Positions 53,901-62,670 of a stretch of DNA of 64,000 nucleotides are shown here, piece after piece. The position numbers and the translations under genes are program-made. The notes under the pieces are model-generated. The model worked only from the letters and a program-made list of their open reading frames with translations. It made no database searches and was not told the DNA's origin. Each line of letters starts with the position of its first letter. Position 1 is the stretch's first letter. The stretch comes from Oopsacas minuta (taxonomy: Eukaryota; Porifera; Hexactinellida; Lyssacinosida; Leucopsacidae), in contig JAKMXF010000354.1 of assembly GCA_024704765.1 (NCBI GenBank), forward strand, positions 558,690-622,689, read 5' to 3'.

Positions 53901-54448
53901 GGTTCTTGTAAGAAGATCCCAGCTGAAGATGTTAACATTGCTGCTCTTGTCATACTCCCAAGTTTTCTCAGTTTTGCCTTTGTGGTAGGATTCAATTTTG
54001 CACAGAATTCTGTATTCGTAAAAACTTACGAAAAGTGTCCATATTCAAACACTACGTAAGGCTTCAAATTCATGCGTATTTTTGCGCTTAACGAAAAGAT
54101 TGACTGAAACAGACTAGTATACTTATCTCATTCTAGGGGTTTTTGAACTATTATTTCCTGAATATATGAAAGATTGTTTTATATTCAATAATTAATAAGC
54201 AAATAGTATGCTTTAAAGATTATGAACAATGCTCTAATTGAGTCTTTCACATGCTAGTACCCCATGAAGTGTAATAGCATTTTTATTATTCTCTACACCC
54301 CAAACATAACTACATCGAAGATTTATTTGTAATAATAAATCTATATATTCCCTACATTAATTATACATATATTACAGAATTTCAAATAATTAAATGAGTA
54401 TATATGTAATATCAAATATAATTTTAAAATAATTAGTCGATTTGTGTG
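50986..54448. other. 3.5-kb gene desert
   Basis: AT-rich. A stretch after a TTACAG (about 51075-51250) stays open for 57 codons with reasonable composition but matches nothing I know. Minus-strand frames at 52866-53159 (97 codons) and 53777-53995 (72 codons) lack recognisable motifs and are probably chance. A pogo-like right end lies at 52673-52693. It flanks the second bZIP gene. Confidence 0.5.
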
Positions 54449-54799
54449 TTAATAATCATAGAAATCAGTGTTATCGCTCCAATTTAGTATTTCCAATGCA
54501 GCTTTATTATTCTTTAGCATATCTACTTCTGCTAGTAAGTCTGACCATTCATCATATAACAGTTCCTTCTGCCGAACGAGTAATGAATACTCGCTCGATT
54601 TTCTCTCTCGACACTCTCTTCTATATCTTTTCATTTTTTCCTTTCTCCTCAGCTTCTTTATATCTGCTTGGTCAGTGAGGGAAATCCTCTCATCTTTCAA
54701 TATCTTGTTAAGGTCTTTAATGTCTAAGTGAACTATTTCTTCACTGCTTAAGAGGAAGAGGCTATAGTTTCTATCAGGTGCAGACATATTGCTGATCAC
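54449..54799 (-). CDS. small-Maf-like bZIP protein, paralogue 2, altered basic region
   Basis: A 116-residue, single-exon sister of the gene at 17139-17486. It shares HLDIKDLNKILKDE (Maf-type extended homology region) and a basic region RRKEKMKRYRRECRERK, with a regular zipper of five Leu at seven-residue steps beginning ten residues after the basic-region Arg. As in paralogue 1, the invariant bZIP Asn is Met (plus-strand 54632-54634) and the following Ala is Arg, so the change predates their split. The acidic C-terminus (DNTDFYDY) also resembles the Asp/Glu-rich end of paralogue 1. Unlike paralogue 1 it is AT-rich like its surroundings. Function unknown; homodimers or a heterodimer with the sister protein are plausible. 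Confidence 0.8.
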   Translation of the reverse strand: MISNMSAPDRNYSLFLLSSEEIVHLDIKDLNKILKDERISLTDQADIKKLRRKEKMKRYRRECRERKSSEYSLLVRQKELLYDEWSDLLAEVDMLKNNKAALEILNWSDNTDFYDY

Positions 54800-56155
54800 T
54801 TATTTTATTAGTTTATTATATTTGCGTATTTGAAGGGTAGGATATAAGATATGCCTGACTGCTTATTGTTTTGTAAGTCATATTTATATATATCCTATCT
54901 CAAATAGCACCAGTACAAATCTAGTTAACTTCCAGCATAGGTTAATTATTCAGAATACGAATTAGAGATATCATAAACGAGTACATTGCATTTGTGTTGC
55001 AACTTACAAACTTGGTTATGAGTATAATCCGATCCTAAATATTTACAATTATTTGACCACATTATTGTGATTTTTCAATGATTCGTATAGTACTATGCTC
55101 ACATGATATAATTCACATTTTAATTTATTAAATAATTGCATCAACTAAAGTACGATATGTATTATAATGTAATTTCGCAGTAGATTTTGGTAATTTATAG
55201 AATTATAACTTTTCTAGATTCAATTTTATTGTAAATTTAGTAATCGCAGTTATATGATTCAGGATCTGAAGAAGTGGGAATGAGGCATACTTTAGCCAAA
55301 TTATACCTCACACCATTGAAATTTACCTCTATAAGTGAGAACTACTACGATAAATTTCTTGAATAATCAATTTTTGCCCGTAAATTTAGAAAACAAACGT
55401 ATATATCGCTATTATCAATTGAAATCTTAGGAGTTTCTCTGAAGAAAATTTATTTCAAATTTATAAATTCAACCAATAACCTTTTGGCATATAATAGAGC
55501 ATTTTAATAATTAAATATCATCGAAAACAGTCGTTGGAGGAAGTGGATATACATATTGACTCAAAATCTCTGTTTATAGGACATTTTAGGTTGATATGAT
55601 ACTTGGGGAATGGGAGCATATCAGGAGATCGTCGTCCCGACCTCCCCCACGTATAGAGGTTCTACTGTAATTTAATTAATAGATATAATCATGGTATCCT
55701 GTTTGTTGAAATAAAGAAGATGCTTATCGGCCTTATCCCCTTTCAAATAGTTTATTGTGAATCCCAAAGTTCTCCAACATCAGCATTTTTTACTTCACCA
55801 AATAATCTATTGTGATAATATTTTCCTTTCTAATATGTTTAATAATTATCCAAAGCTAACTAATTCATTAATAATTGTGTTTATTCCAATTCAAATGAGC
55901 TCTTATATATATGATTATCAGAATGGAGAGTAAATTATCAATTCATATGTTTACTAATAATTACCACGTATAAGTTATTTGCAACTCTTTCTTCAAGAGA
56001 ATTGAGGTAATTATCACTAATCAAATAATCCTAATCTCTCTCATAATAACATGTATCATTTTTACACAATTTTGTAGTATTCCTAATTAAACTATCAAAC
56101 ATTTCTTGTAAATCTCAAAGTTACTAGAAATTTCATAGTTTGAAATACTAATGAA
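54800..56155. other. 1.4-kb intergenic region, bZIP to PELO
   Basis: AT-rich, no gene. It contains the MITE-related fragment at 55530-55667 and, at its end, a tiny upstream frame (56151-56162) overlapping the PELO start. Confidence 0.55.
55530..55667. mobile_element. MITE fragment related to 18663-18866
   Basis: The right end CCCCCACGTATAGAGGTTCTACTG followed by TA matches the right end of the 18.7-kb MITE, and ATATTGACTC, AATCTCTG and AGGACATT match its interior in the same order. The left part is shorter and no matching left terminus is evident, so this copy is probably truncated. Confidence 0.6.
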
Positions 56156-56162
56156 ATGTTGA
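56151..56162 (+). promoter_or_regulatory. three-codon upstream frame overlapping the PELO start
   Basis: ATG AAA TGT TGA begins five bases before the PELO ATG (56156) and ends after it in another frame. If the transcript begins upstream, ribosomes initiating here would miss the main start, so it could damp PELO translation. If the 5' end is set by a splice acceptor in between, it is irrelevant. Confidence 0.35.
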
Positions 56163-57286
56163 TAAAGTTCAAACGAATAGATAAGAAAACGAAAGAAGGA
56201 CAAGTAGATCTTGTTTTAAAAGATACAGAAGATGTCTGGCACTTCTATAACCTGGTGTCTGTAGGAGACAGTATTCGGTCTGTCACAATGCGTAAGGTCC
56301 AGCAGGAGAGTGCTACTGGTTCAAGTTCAAGCTACAGAGTTAAGACCACAGTTGTAATTAAGGTTGAGCATATAGACTTTTACGGAGACCTCCCTTCAGT
56401 TCGATTGAGGGGTAGGAATATTGTGGAGAATGAGTATATTAAAATGGGAGCATATCACACTGTTGAATTGTCCATTCGTTCAGAAGTTGGTTTAGCTAAA
56501 TCTAATTGGGACAGTATAGCATTAGAAATGCTGAACCATGCTGCTAATCCACAAAAATCAGCTGATCTATCTGTAGTACTAATGCAGGAGGGCATAGGGT
56601 ATATATTCTTAATTACTCCCAGCATGGTGCTTACACGTGCTAAGATAGAGACATCTGTACCACGAAAGCAGCACAGTTCTGCTGACAAACACCAACAAGG
56701 TCTAACCCGATTCTTCGAGGCTGTATACCAATCTATCTCTTTGCATATAGATTTTACTATTGTAAAATGTGTAGTGATAGCTAGTCCAGGATTCCTGAAG
56801 GATCAGTTTCATACATTCCTAATACAGACTGCAGTATCCAAGGAAGATAAGAATATTCTAGAAAACAAGGCTAAGTTTGTAGTAGTACACTCTTCATCTG
56901 GGCATAAGCATGCATTAGATGAGATATTCACTTCAGCAGGCCATTTAATACAAGACACACGTGCTGCACAGGAAATGAGATCTCTAGACACATTCACTCG
57001 ATACTTAGACAAAGATCCAGATAAAGTAGCATATGGCATGAAGGAGGTTACCAAAGCTGATGAATTATTAGCAGTAGATACTCTCTTGGTATCTGATTCG
57101 TTGTTTAGGAGTCCTGATATGAGGGAGAGACAGTCTTACGTGGGGTTAGTAGAGTCTGTGAGGGGACATGGAGGTAAGACACGGATATTCTCTAGTTCTC
57201 ATACCTCTGGAGAGAAGTTGAAGTATTACACCGGTATAGCAGCTATATTGAGATGTCCTATACCAGACCTAGATGAAATGATATAG
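56156..57286 (+). CDS. PELO: Pelota, ribosome-rescue factor
   Basis: A 376-residue, single-exon protein (human PELO 385). The N-terminal Sm-like domain carries GQVDLVLKDTEDVWHFYNLV and ENEYIKMGAYHTVEL. The central eRF1-like domain has MQEGIGYIFLITPSM and IVKCVVIASPGFLKDQF, without the GGQ loop of eRF1. The C-terminal domain has AIDTLL-like AVDTLLVSDSLFR and GKTRIFSSSHTSGEKL. With the GTPase HBS1L, Pelota recognises stalled ribosomes with an empty A site and triggers ABCE1-driven splitting in no-go and non-stop mRNA decay. RagA follows 151 bp downstream. A tiny upstream frame overlaps the start. Confidence 0.96.
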   Translation: MLIKFKRIDKKTKEGQVDLVLKDTEDVWHFYNLVSVGDSIRSVTMRKVQQESATGSSSSYRVKTTVVIKVEHIDFYGDLPSVRLRGRNIVENEYIKMGAYHTVELSIRSEVGLAKSNWDSIALEMLNHAANPQKSADLSVVLMQEGIGYIFLITPSMVLTRAKIETSVPRKQHSSADKHQQGLTRFFEAVYQSISLHIDFTIVKCVVIASPGFLKDQFHTFLIQTAVSKEDKNILENKAKFVVVHSSSGHKHALDEIFTSAGHLIQDTRAAQEMRSLDTFTRYLDKDPDKVAYGMKEVTKADELLAVDTLLVSDSLFRSPDMRERQSYVGLVESVRGHGGKTRIFSSSHTSGEKLKYYTGIAAILRCPIPDLDEMI

Positions 57287-57437
57287 TTTCATTAGAGATT
57301 TCATTGAATAATGAATTTACTATGAATCAGTTGTACAATTCAAATCTAGTATTTTCTAATTTATGCTGAAAATTGCTCAATATTTTATCTTCATATTTCT
57401 ATTTGTAATTATATAATTATTGTTAATTAGCAAATAA

Positions 57438-58385
57438 ATGGGTAATAAGAAGAAAGTTCTATTGATGGGGAAGAGTGGAGCTGGTAAGACAAGTATGCGA
57501 TCTATCATATTCGCTAACTACGTAGCACGCGACACGAGACGTCTCGGTCCTACAATGAACGTAGAGCATTCTTATATCAGATTCCTTGGTACCATGGTAC
57601 TAAACCTATGGGACTGTGGAGGTCAACCTAATTACTTTGATAACTATATTACTCCACAGAGAGAACAAATATTTAAAGGAGCAGAAGTGTTGATATTCGT
57701 TATCTCTGTAGAGACGAAGGAACTGCAAGATGATTTGAGATTATATCAGTCATGTCTGGAAGCTTTAGCTCACCTCTCTCCTGAAGCAAAGATTGTCTGT
57801 CTCATCTCCAAGATGGACCTTATTGCTGATGAGAAACGTGAACAAGAATTCTCGGTAAGAGAATCAGAGATTAAGAGGCGATCACTACCTCTTAAAGTTA
57901 CATGCTATCCTACCAGTATTTGGGATGAATCTCTTTATAAAGCATGGTCATCCATTATTTATAGTCTTGTGCCTAACATCGCGAAATTTGAATCAAGTCT
58001 AAACATGTTTGCTGATATAATGCGAGCTGATGAAGTGTTACTTTTCGAGAAGGCTACCTATCTCATAATAGCGCACTCTGTGAGGAGGAAACATCCTGAT
58101 GGTCATAGATTTGAGAAGATCAGTAATATCATAAAACAATTCAAACTCAATGCGAGTAGATATGTTGCTAACCTGCATACAATGCGTATGGAAATAATCA
58201 ATGGAGATCTGAAGATACTCTTAGACATGCTGACTCCTAATACAGCTATAATGGTGGTAATAACTGATCCATTGGTGTATCCAGCTGCTATATCACTCAA
58301 TATACAGACAGCTAGGAAGCACTTTGAGATGTTAGAGAAACTAGATAGAGCACCAGCTATGCAGTTTGGCGATCCGAAGGTTTGA
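57438..58385 (+). CDS. RRAGA: RagA-type GTPase of the mTORC1 pathway
   Basis: A 315-residue, single-exon protein (human RagA 313). The P-loop is GKSGAGKTS (11-19), the switch II region DCGGQ, and the specificity motif SKMD (HKMD in human). The SIWDESLYKAWSSI segment and the C-terminal roadblock-type dimerisation domain (EADEVLLFE-like RADEVLLFEKATYLI, then RFEKISNIIKQFKL) match RagA/B, not RagC/D. As a heterodimer with RagC/D on lysosomes, held by Ragulator, it recruits mTORC1 when amino acids are available. Switch II after DCGGQ reads PNYFDNYITPQ where human has DTFMENYFTSQ, so some effector contacts may differ. An AATAAA follows at 58581. Confidence 0.95.
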   Translation: MGNKKKVLLMGKSGAGKTSMRSIIFANYVARDTRRLGPTMNVEHSYIRFLGTMVLNLWDCGGQPNYFDNYITPQREQIFKGAEVLIFVISVETKELQDDLRLYQSCLEALAHLSPEAKIVCLISKMDLIADEKREQEFSVRESEIKRRSLPLKVTCYPTSIWDESLYKAWSSIIYSLVPNIAKFESSLNMFADIMRADEVLLFEKATYLIIAHSVRRKHPDGHRFEKISNIIKQFKLNASRYVANLHTMRMEIINGDLKILLDMLTPNTAIMVVITDPLVYPAAISLNIQTARKHFEMLEKLDRAPAMQFGDPKV

Positions 58386-58580
58386 TCGGAAGTTAACTTT
58401 TTATATATTTCTATTACCCATTACTTTGATAACGCATATCTTGTGCATTATACCGTAAGATTGTTACGTGTGTTTGCTGAAAATTGATACATATAATCAT
58501 TTTGTACTATTAATCTACTTATGAGTGGAAAGGTGTGAAAAATTTAGAAATTGTGTCCACATATGCTATTTTTAATCTGT

Positions 58581-58586
58581 AATAAA
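58581..58586 (+). promoter_or_regulatory. possible RagA polyadenylation signal
   Basis: AATAAA about 195 bases after the RagA stop and 80 bases before the next start codon on the same strand. Confidence 0.4.
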
Positions 58587-58665
58587 ATGGATGAACTCAT
58601 CCATCAATGCAAGTTTATGTATTATTTCTTATATAGTGAAATTATAATTAGATTCTATATTCAAA

Positions 58666-59925
58666 ATGAAGAGAGAATGTGATACTGGTATGGGTTATAT
58701 TCCATCTGATTCCTGTTATCGGAGAGAACTCAACAAACTAGAGAGAGACTTTGAGAAGAAGAACAGAGAAATTATAGACAAACTGAAGAATGAATCTAAC
58801 TTAACAATAACCGCAATAGAAGATAGCATAATAGCTATGAATAAAATATCTGAAATACTCAGAACAGTTAGATACGAATTTGAAGAGAGAACTCGATTGA
58901 GAGATGAAGCTTGTTGGCTACAACAAAACTTTTCCAAACACTCATCTCGATCTACACACACTATTAATGAACGTGTACAAGCTCTGAATCACGAGTTATT
59001 AGCCTATATGAGATTACCTACACCGCATTTACATCTGGACTGGACGACTAGTAATAATTGTACACTTCACACTACTTATAATCCTTATACCTTCAAGTCC
59101 CGACCTATCTGGGCTGTGTCGTCACAGGGGCGTCCTCAGCATCAGCTGTTAAGACCACATTCCTTAACAATTGATCCTGGAAATGGGAATATTTACGTGG
59201 CGGATATTGAAACAGATCGGATTCAAGTATTTGACTCAGAAGGTGGCTATCTTAAATCTTTTCGTAACGAATCTCTTGATCTTCCTGCTTATCTCGTTAT
59301 ATATGAAAAGTATTTGTTTGTACGTTGTTTTGAGAGATTAGTGAGGTTAGATAAGAAATCTGGTGATGAAGTTATGACGCTAGAATTGGAAGATAGATTG
59401 AAGGGTTTGGCAGTAGACACACAAGGATATATTTATTCCTGTGATTCAGCTTCCAATATTGTATTCAGATTTTCTCCATTTCTAGAGCAACAAGATTCGA
59501 TACAATACAAACCATATACCCATTCATTTCAACAGAACAGATCAGGGTCTGTGAGGGGATCTAGGAAACCTAGAGACCTTAAACTGGTAAATAATTCCTT
59601 CTATATACTCTTTGGAGATTCTCCTTATCCAATACAAAGCTTCACTAAGGAGGGTAGGTTCTTGAAGTGTGTAGTTTCGCGAGAGCAAATGGAAGCAGCT
59701 TACCATTTCCTCTCTCTAGATATGTTTGGTAACATACTCGTTACTAGTCCTTATGTACAGAAAATTAAAGTATTCTCTAATCAAGGAGATCTCCTCAGTT
59801 ACATCGGGACACCTGGACGTAATCAACCAGGGGAGCTGCTGACACCTAGAGGGGTAGCTGTTGGACCTCTAGGACAAGTTGTTATATGTGATGAGAAAGT
59901 TAACAATTGTCTCCAATCATTCTGA
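58666..59925 (+). CDS. coiled-coil plus NHL-repeat protein (TRIM-NHL-like, no RING)
   Basis: A 419-residue, single-exon protein. Residues about 12-110 form a charged coiled coil (CYRRELNKLERDFEKK onwards). Residues about 160-419 form an NHL beta-propeller with blades such as LRPHSLTIDPGNGNIYVAD and LTPRGVAVGPLGQVVICDE. This is the C-terminal half of a TRIM2/3/71-type protein without RING, B-box or filamin domains, so it is not expected to be a ubiquitin ligase itself. It could act as a scaffold or RNA/protein-binding propeller. The 61596-62429 gene, beyond cathepsin L, has the same blade layout and is probably a diverged relative. Confidence 0.8.
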   Translation: MKRECDTGMGYIPSDSCYRRELNKLERDFEKKNREIIDKLKNESNLTITAIEDSIIAMNKISEILRTVRYEFEERTRLRDEACWLQQNFSKHSSRSTHTINERVQALNHELLAYMRLPTPHLHLDWTTSNNCTLHTTYNPYTFKSRPIWAVSSQGRPQHQLLRPHSLTIDPGNGNIYVADIETDRIQVFDSEGGYLKSFRNESLDLPAYLVIYEKYLFVRCFERLVRLDKKSGDEVMTLELEDRLKGLAVDTQGYIYSCDSASNIVFRFSPFLEQQDSIQYKPYTHSFQQNRSGSVRGSRKPRDLKLVNNSFYILFGDSPYPIQSFTKEGRFLKCVVSREQMEAAYHFLSLDMFGNILVTSPYVQKIKVFSNQGDLLSYIGTPGRNQPGELLTPRGVAVGPLGQVVICDEKVNNCLQSF

Positions 59926-60330
59926 GCTTCTTGCTTGTGAATTCATTATGATAATTATTCACTTGTCTGTATGCTGCATTGTTTCAATGTGAGATACAAA
60001 GTAGTAGCATGCTTTATCACAATATAGTTATAGTGATCTCATGGAATGGGTATGAGACTTATAAAGCGAATACATCATTATATTTGGCCTGTAAACTAGA
60101 CATTGTTCCAATCTTTGTATATAGTACACACGTTTTTCTTTATTCTGGAATCCCATTCAGCTTACCTGTATAGAAGTTGAATTTCCAGAATCTTTATAGA
60201 TATTGGTATGCATTATGGATATTTAGGAACAGATCTATAAGATCTCATAGATAATGACAATCGTATAAATACCTTGTAATTGCTTTATTAACTTATTTCT
60301 GTTATAACTAGCAACTTCACTTCATAGATC
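59926..60330. other. NHL to cathepsin L intergenic region
   Basis: 405 bp. No supported gene; a 64-codon plus-strand frame (59979-60173) has no features. ACTAG and CATAG acceptor-like sites lie close to the cathepsin ATG. Confidence 0.5.
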
Positions 60331-61389
60331 ATGCAATTCGTACTTCTGTTAGCGCTGACATGCCTGACTACTGCTCTCTGCTCTCCTCTTATTGCCCTGG
60401 AGTCTGCTCAAAATACTACAATCAAAATAGCACAGGATGTCCTGGAGATAACACGTGGGGTAGCTGACCTGGAGGAACTACTTGAGGAGTGGGAGATGTG
60501 GAAGATGAAACATTCTAAAATCTACACTGATATATACAAAGAGTTCTACCGTCTCAAGATATGGAGTGATAACATACGATATATTCAGAAGCATAATGCT
60601 GATACTACTCACTCCCACAAACTGGGAGCTAATCGATTTGCAGATCTCACACAGGCTGAATATTCAAATCTCTATCTGAGTGAATTCTCCCCCTCTCTAA
60701 CTGGCGCTAAATTCTTGGAGCCGAGCAATCTGTTGGTACCAGACTGCGTGGATTGGAGAGAGAAGGGATATGTGACTGATGTTAAGAACCAGGAAGCATG
60801 TGGTTCCTGTTGGTCTTTCTCTACTACTGGCTCTCTAGAAGGACAACATTTTAGAAAGACGAATAAACTGGTCTCTCTATCAGAGCAGAACTTGATTGAC
60901 TGTTCAGGTAGCTACGGAAATAAGGGATGTAACGGAGGAGTGATGGATTATGCTTTTGCTTACATTAAGAAAAACGGAGGAATTGATACAGAAGCTGATT
61001 ACCCCTATGTAGCAGATCAAACTGATTGTCAGTACAAGTCTGATGCATCTGGTGCTACACTAAGAGATTGGGTAGATATTAATTCAGAAAATGAGACTCA
61101 GCTGTTGATAGCGGTAGCTTCTCAGGGACCCATCTCTGTAGCTATTGATGCTAGTCACTCTTCTTTCCAGCTGTATGAGAGTGGGGTATATGCAGAGCCT
61201 GATTGTAGCTCTAGTGAGCTGGATCATGGAGTATTGGTGGTAGGCTACGGAATAGAAGATGGAGTCAAGTATTGGTTAGTTAAGAACAGCTGGGGAGCAT
61301 CCTGGGGGGAGGATGGGTACATTAAGATGACCCGTGGTGCCGACAATCAGTGTGGCATCTCTACAATGGCATCTTATCCAGTTGTGTAA
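60331..61389 (+). CDS. Cathepsin L-like cysteine protease
   Basis: A 352-residue, single-exon preproprotease. Signal peptide about 1-17. The I29 inhibitor propeptide (about 51-110) has a WKMKHSKIY ... NIRYIQKHN pattern and NRFADLT. The mature peptidase C1A domain has catalytic Cys160 in GSCWSFS, His299 in [11 protein letters not shown] and Asn319 in KNSWG. GCNGG is present as expected for cathepsin L types. It should degrade proteins in lysosomes or be secreted. Sponge silicateins are cathepsin L relatives in which the active Cys is Ser; here Cys is retained, so this is a protease, not a silicatein. It lies between two NHL-type genes on the same strand. Confidence 0.95.
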   Translation: MQFVLLLALTCLTTALCSPLIALESAQNTTIKIAQDVLEITRGVADLEELLEEWEMWKMKHSKIYTDIYKEFYRLKIWSDNIRYIQKHNADTTHSHKLGANRFADLTQAEYSNLYLSEFSPSLTGAKFLEPSNLLVPDCVDWREKGYVTDVKNQEACGSCWSFSTTGSLEGQHFRKTNKLVSLSEQNLIDCSGSYGNKGCNGGVMDYAFAYIKKNGGIDTEADYPYVADQTDCQYKSDASGATLRDWVDINSENETQLLIAVASQGPISVAIDASHSSFQLYESGVYAEPDCSSSELDHGVLVVGYGIEDGVKYWLVKNSWGASWGEDGYIKMTRGADNQCGISTMASYPVV

Positions 61390-61595
61390 CACGCTACCCG
61401 ATCTCTTACTAATTACTACAATTATCCTTGAACTAGTTAGCACTGTACTCTTTTACTTAATTTAATTGTGTGTTCTATTAATACTCTCATTTCTGCAGAA
61501 TTATTGTTATTAAATTACAATAGGGCTAGCTGATATACTTTATTAACCATATATTTATAACAATAGTACATCTTATTAACTGCTAGCGATTTAGT

Positions 61596-62429
61596 ATGAA
61601 CTTTATTTCTGCTCTAGATTTCTCTAAAGATCATCTGGAATCAAAACTTGTTCGTTCCTTCGATAAATATACTCTGAAACAGCCCCGAGGAATCGCATCG
61701 CATTTCCCTCTTCAACTTTTATTTGTTTCAGATGGAGAGAATAATTCAATAATTGTGTTCGATGTCACTCTCCAATTTATAACTCGGTTCAAATTTAATG
61801 GTATGGTAGAGCCATGGAATATCTGTTTCAATAACGATTATGAGATTCTATATGTCATATGTGATCATGGGATAATCAGATTCAATGGTGATTATCCAAT
61901 GTTTTGCAAACCTGGTTTCGAGCTACGAGGTTGTGCCGTGTATAATGATAGAGTATTCAGTGCAGCTTGTTATCTAAACCAAATTCATGAATTTGATAAA
62001 GATATGACAATAATTTCTAATATTCAACCAGATGTGAAAGATCGGAAAGAGACGACATTAATCATTGATTTTGTAATCTGCAATGAATGTTTATTTCTAC
62101 TTTTCATTAATTGTCCATGTCAACTTCAAGTATTTGATTTCAATGGTAAATTCTTAAATTATTTTTTCGATAATATATCACTCAGGACTCCTCTATTCCT
62201 TACACACTATCTTAATAGAATTTATATCAGTCAGAGAGATCGACCTGAAGTTGCCTGTGTTAAATTGGAAGATGATGATACTCATATATTCACCCTCTCT
62301 ATAAAGAAAAGAGGAATAAGGAATAATGGCGAATGGAAGATAAAGTCTCCGTATAGACCATGTGGGATTTTTTATGGCATTGAGTTCAGCCCTGTTTATA
62401 ATTGTCTAATTATGTGTGAGATGTTATAA
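61596..62429 (+). CDS. NHL-like beta-propeller protein
   Basis: A 277-residue, single-exon protein made almost wholly of NHL/six-bladed propeller repeats: LKQPRGIASHFPLQLLFVSD, NSIIVFDVTLQFITRF and CQLQVFDFNGKFLNYFF. The same blade pattern, including a cytoplasmic-type LLFxxxPxxLQxF block, occurs in the NHL protein at 58666-59925, so I infer a shared origin. It lacks the N-terminal coiled coil and any signal peptide and is Cys-rich. The protein is too diverged for a specific name. ATG is preceded by GATTTAGT. Confidence 0.65.
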   Translation: MNFISALDFSKDHLESKLVRSFDKYTLKQPRGIASHFPLQLLFVSDGENNSIIVFDVTLQFITRFKFNGMVEPWNICFNNDYEILYVICDHGIIRFNGDYPMFCKPGFELRGCAVYNDRVFSAACYLNQIHEFDKDMTIISNIQPDVKDRKETTLIIDFVICNECLFLLFINCPCQLQVFDFNGKFLNYFFDNISLRTPLFLTHYLNRIYISQRDRPEVACVKLEDDDTHIFTLSIKKRGIRNNGEWKIKSPYRPCGIFYGIEFSPVYNCLIMCEML

Positions 62430-62474
62430 CATTTTATTTCTGAATCCTATGCAACTGTAGTATATTTCACACTT

Positions 62475-62480
62475 AATAAA
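62475..62480 (+). promoter_or_regulatory. possible polyadenylation signal of the NHL-like gene
   Basis: AATAAA 45 bases after the stop codon, followed by AAAGGG and a T-rich stretch. Confidence 0.45.
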
Positions 62481-62670
62481 AGGGCTCAGATATTATTTCT
62501 CCATGTAATAGTCAGTAGCAGAACTGAACAAAGATATCTTCATTGCCTCTGATTTATACATCAGCTAGCTATTCAACTAATAACAACCTATCCTCTATTG
62601 CTTATGGGCCTTTATTAGTTAATTATAACCTTGAATGTAGTTCCCCCATTTAGCCTATTATTTATTTATT

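Noticed and set aside
60331-61389. Silicatein
   Set aside because: The active-site residue is Cys in GSCWSFS, not Ser, and the silicatein Ser-rich stretch is absent.
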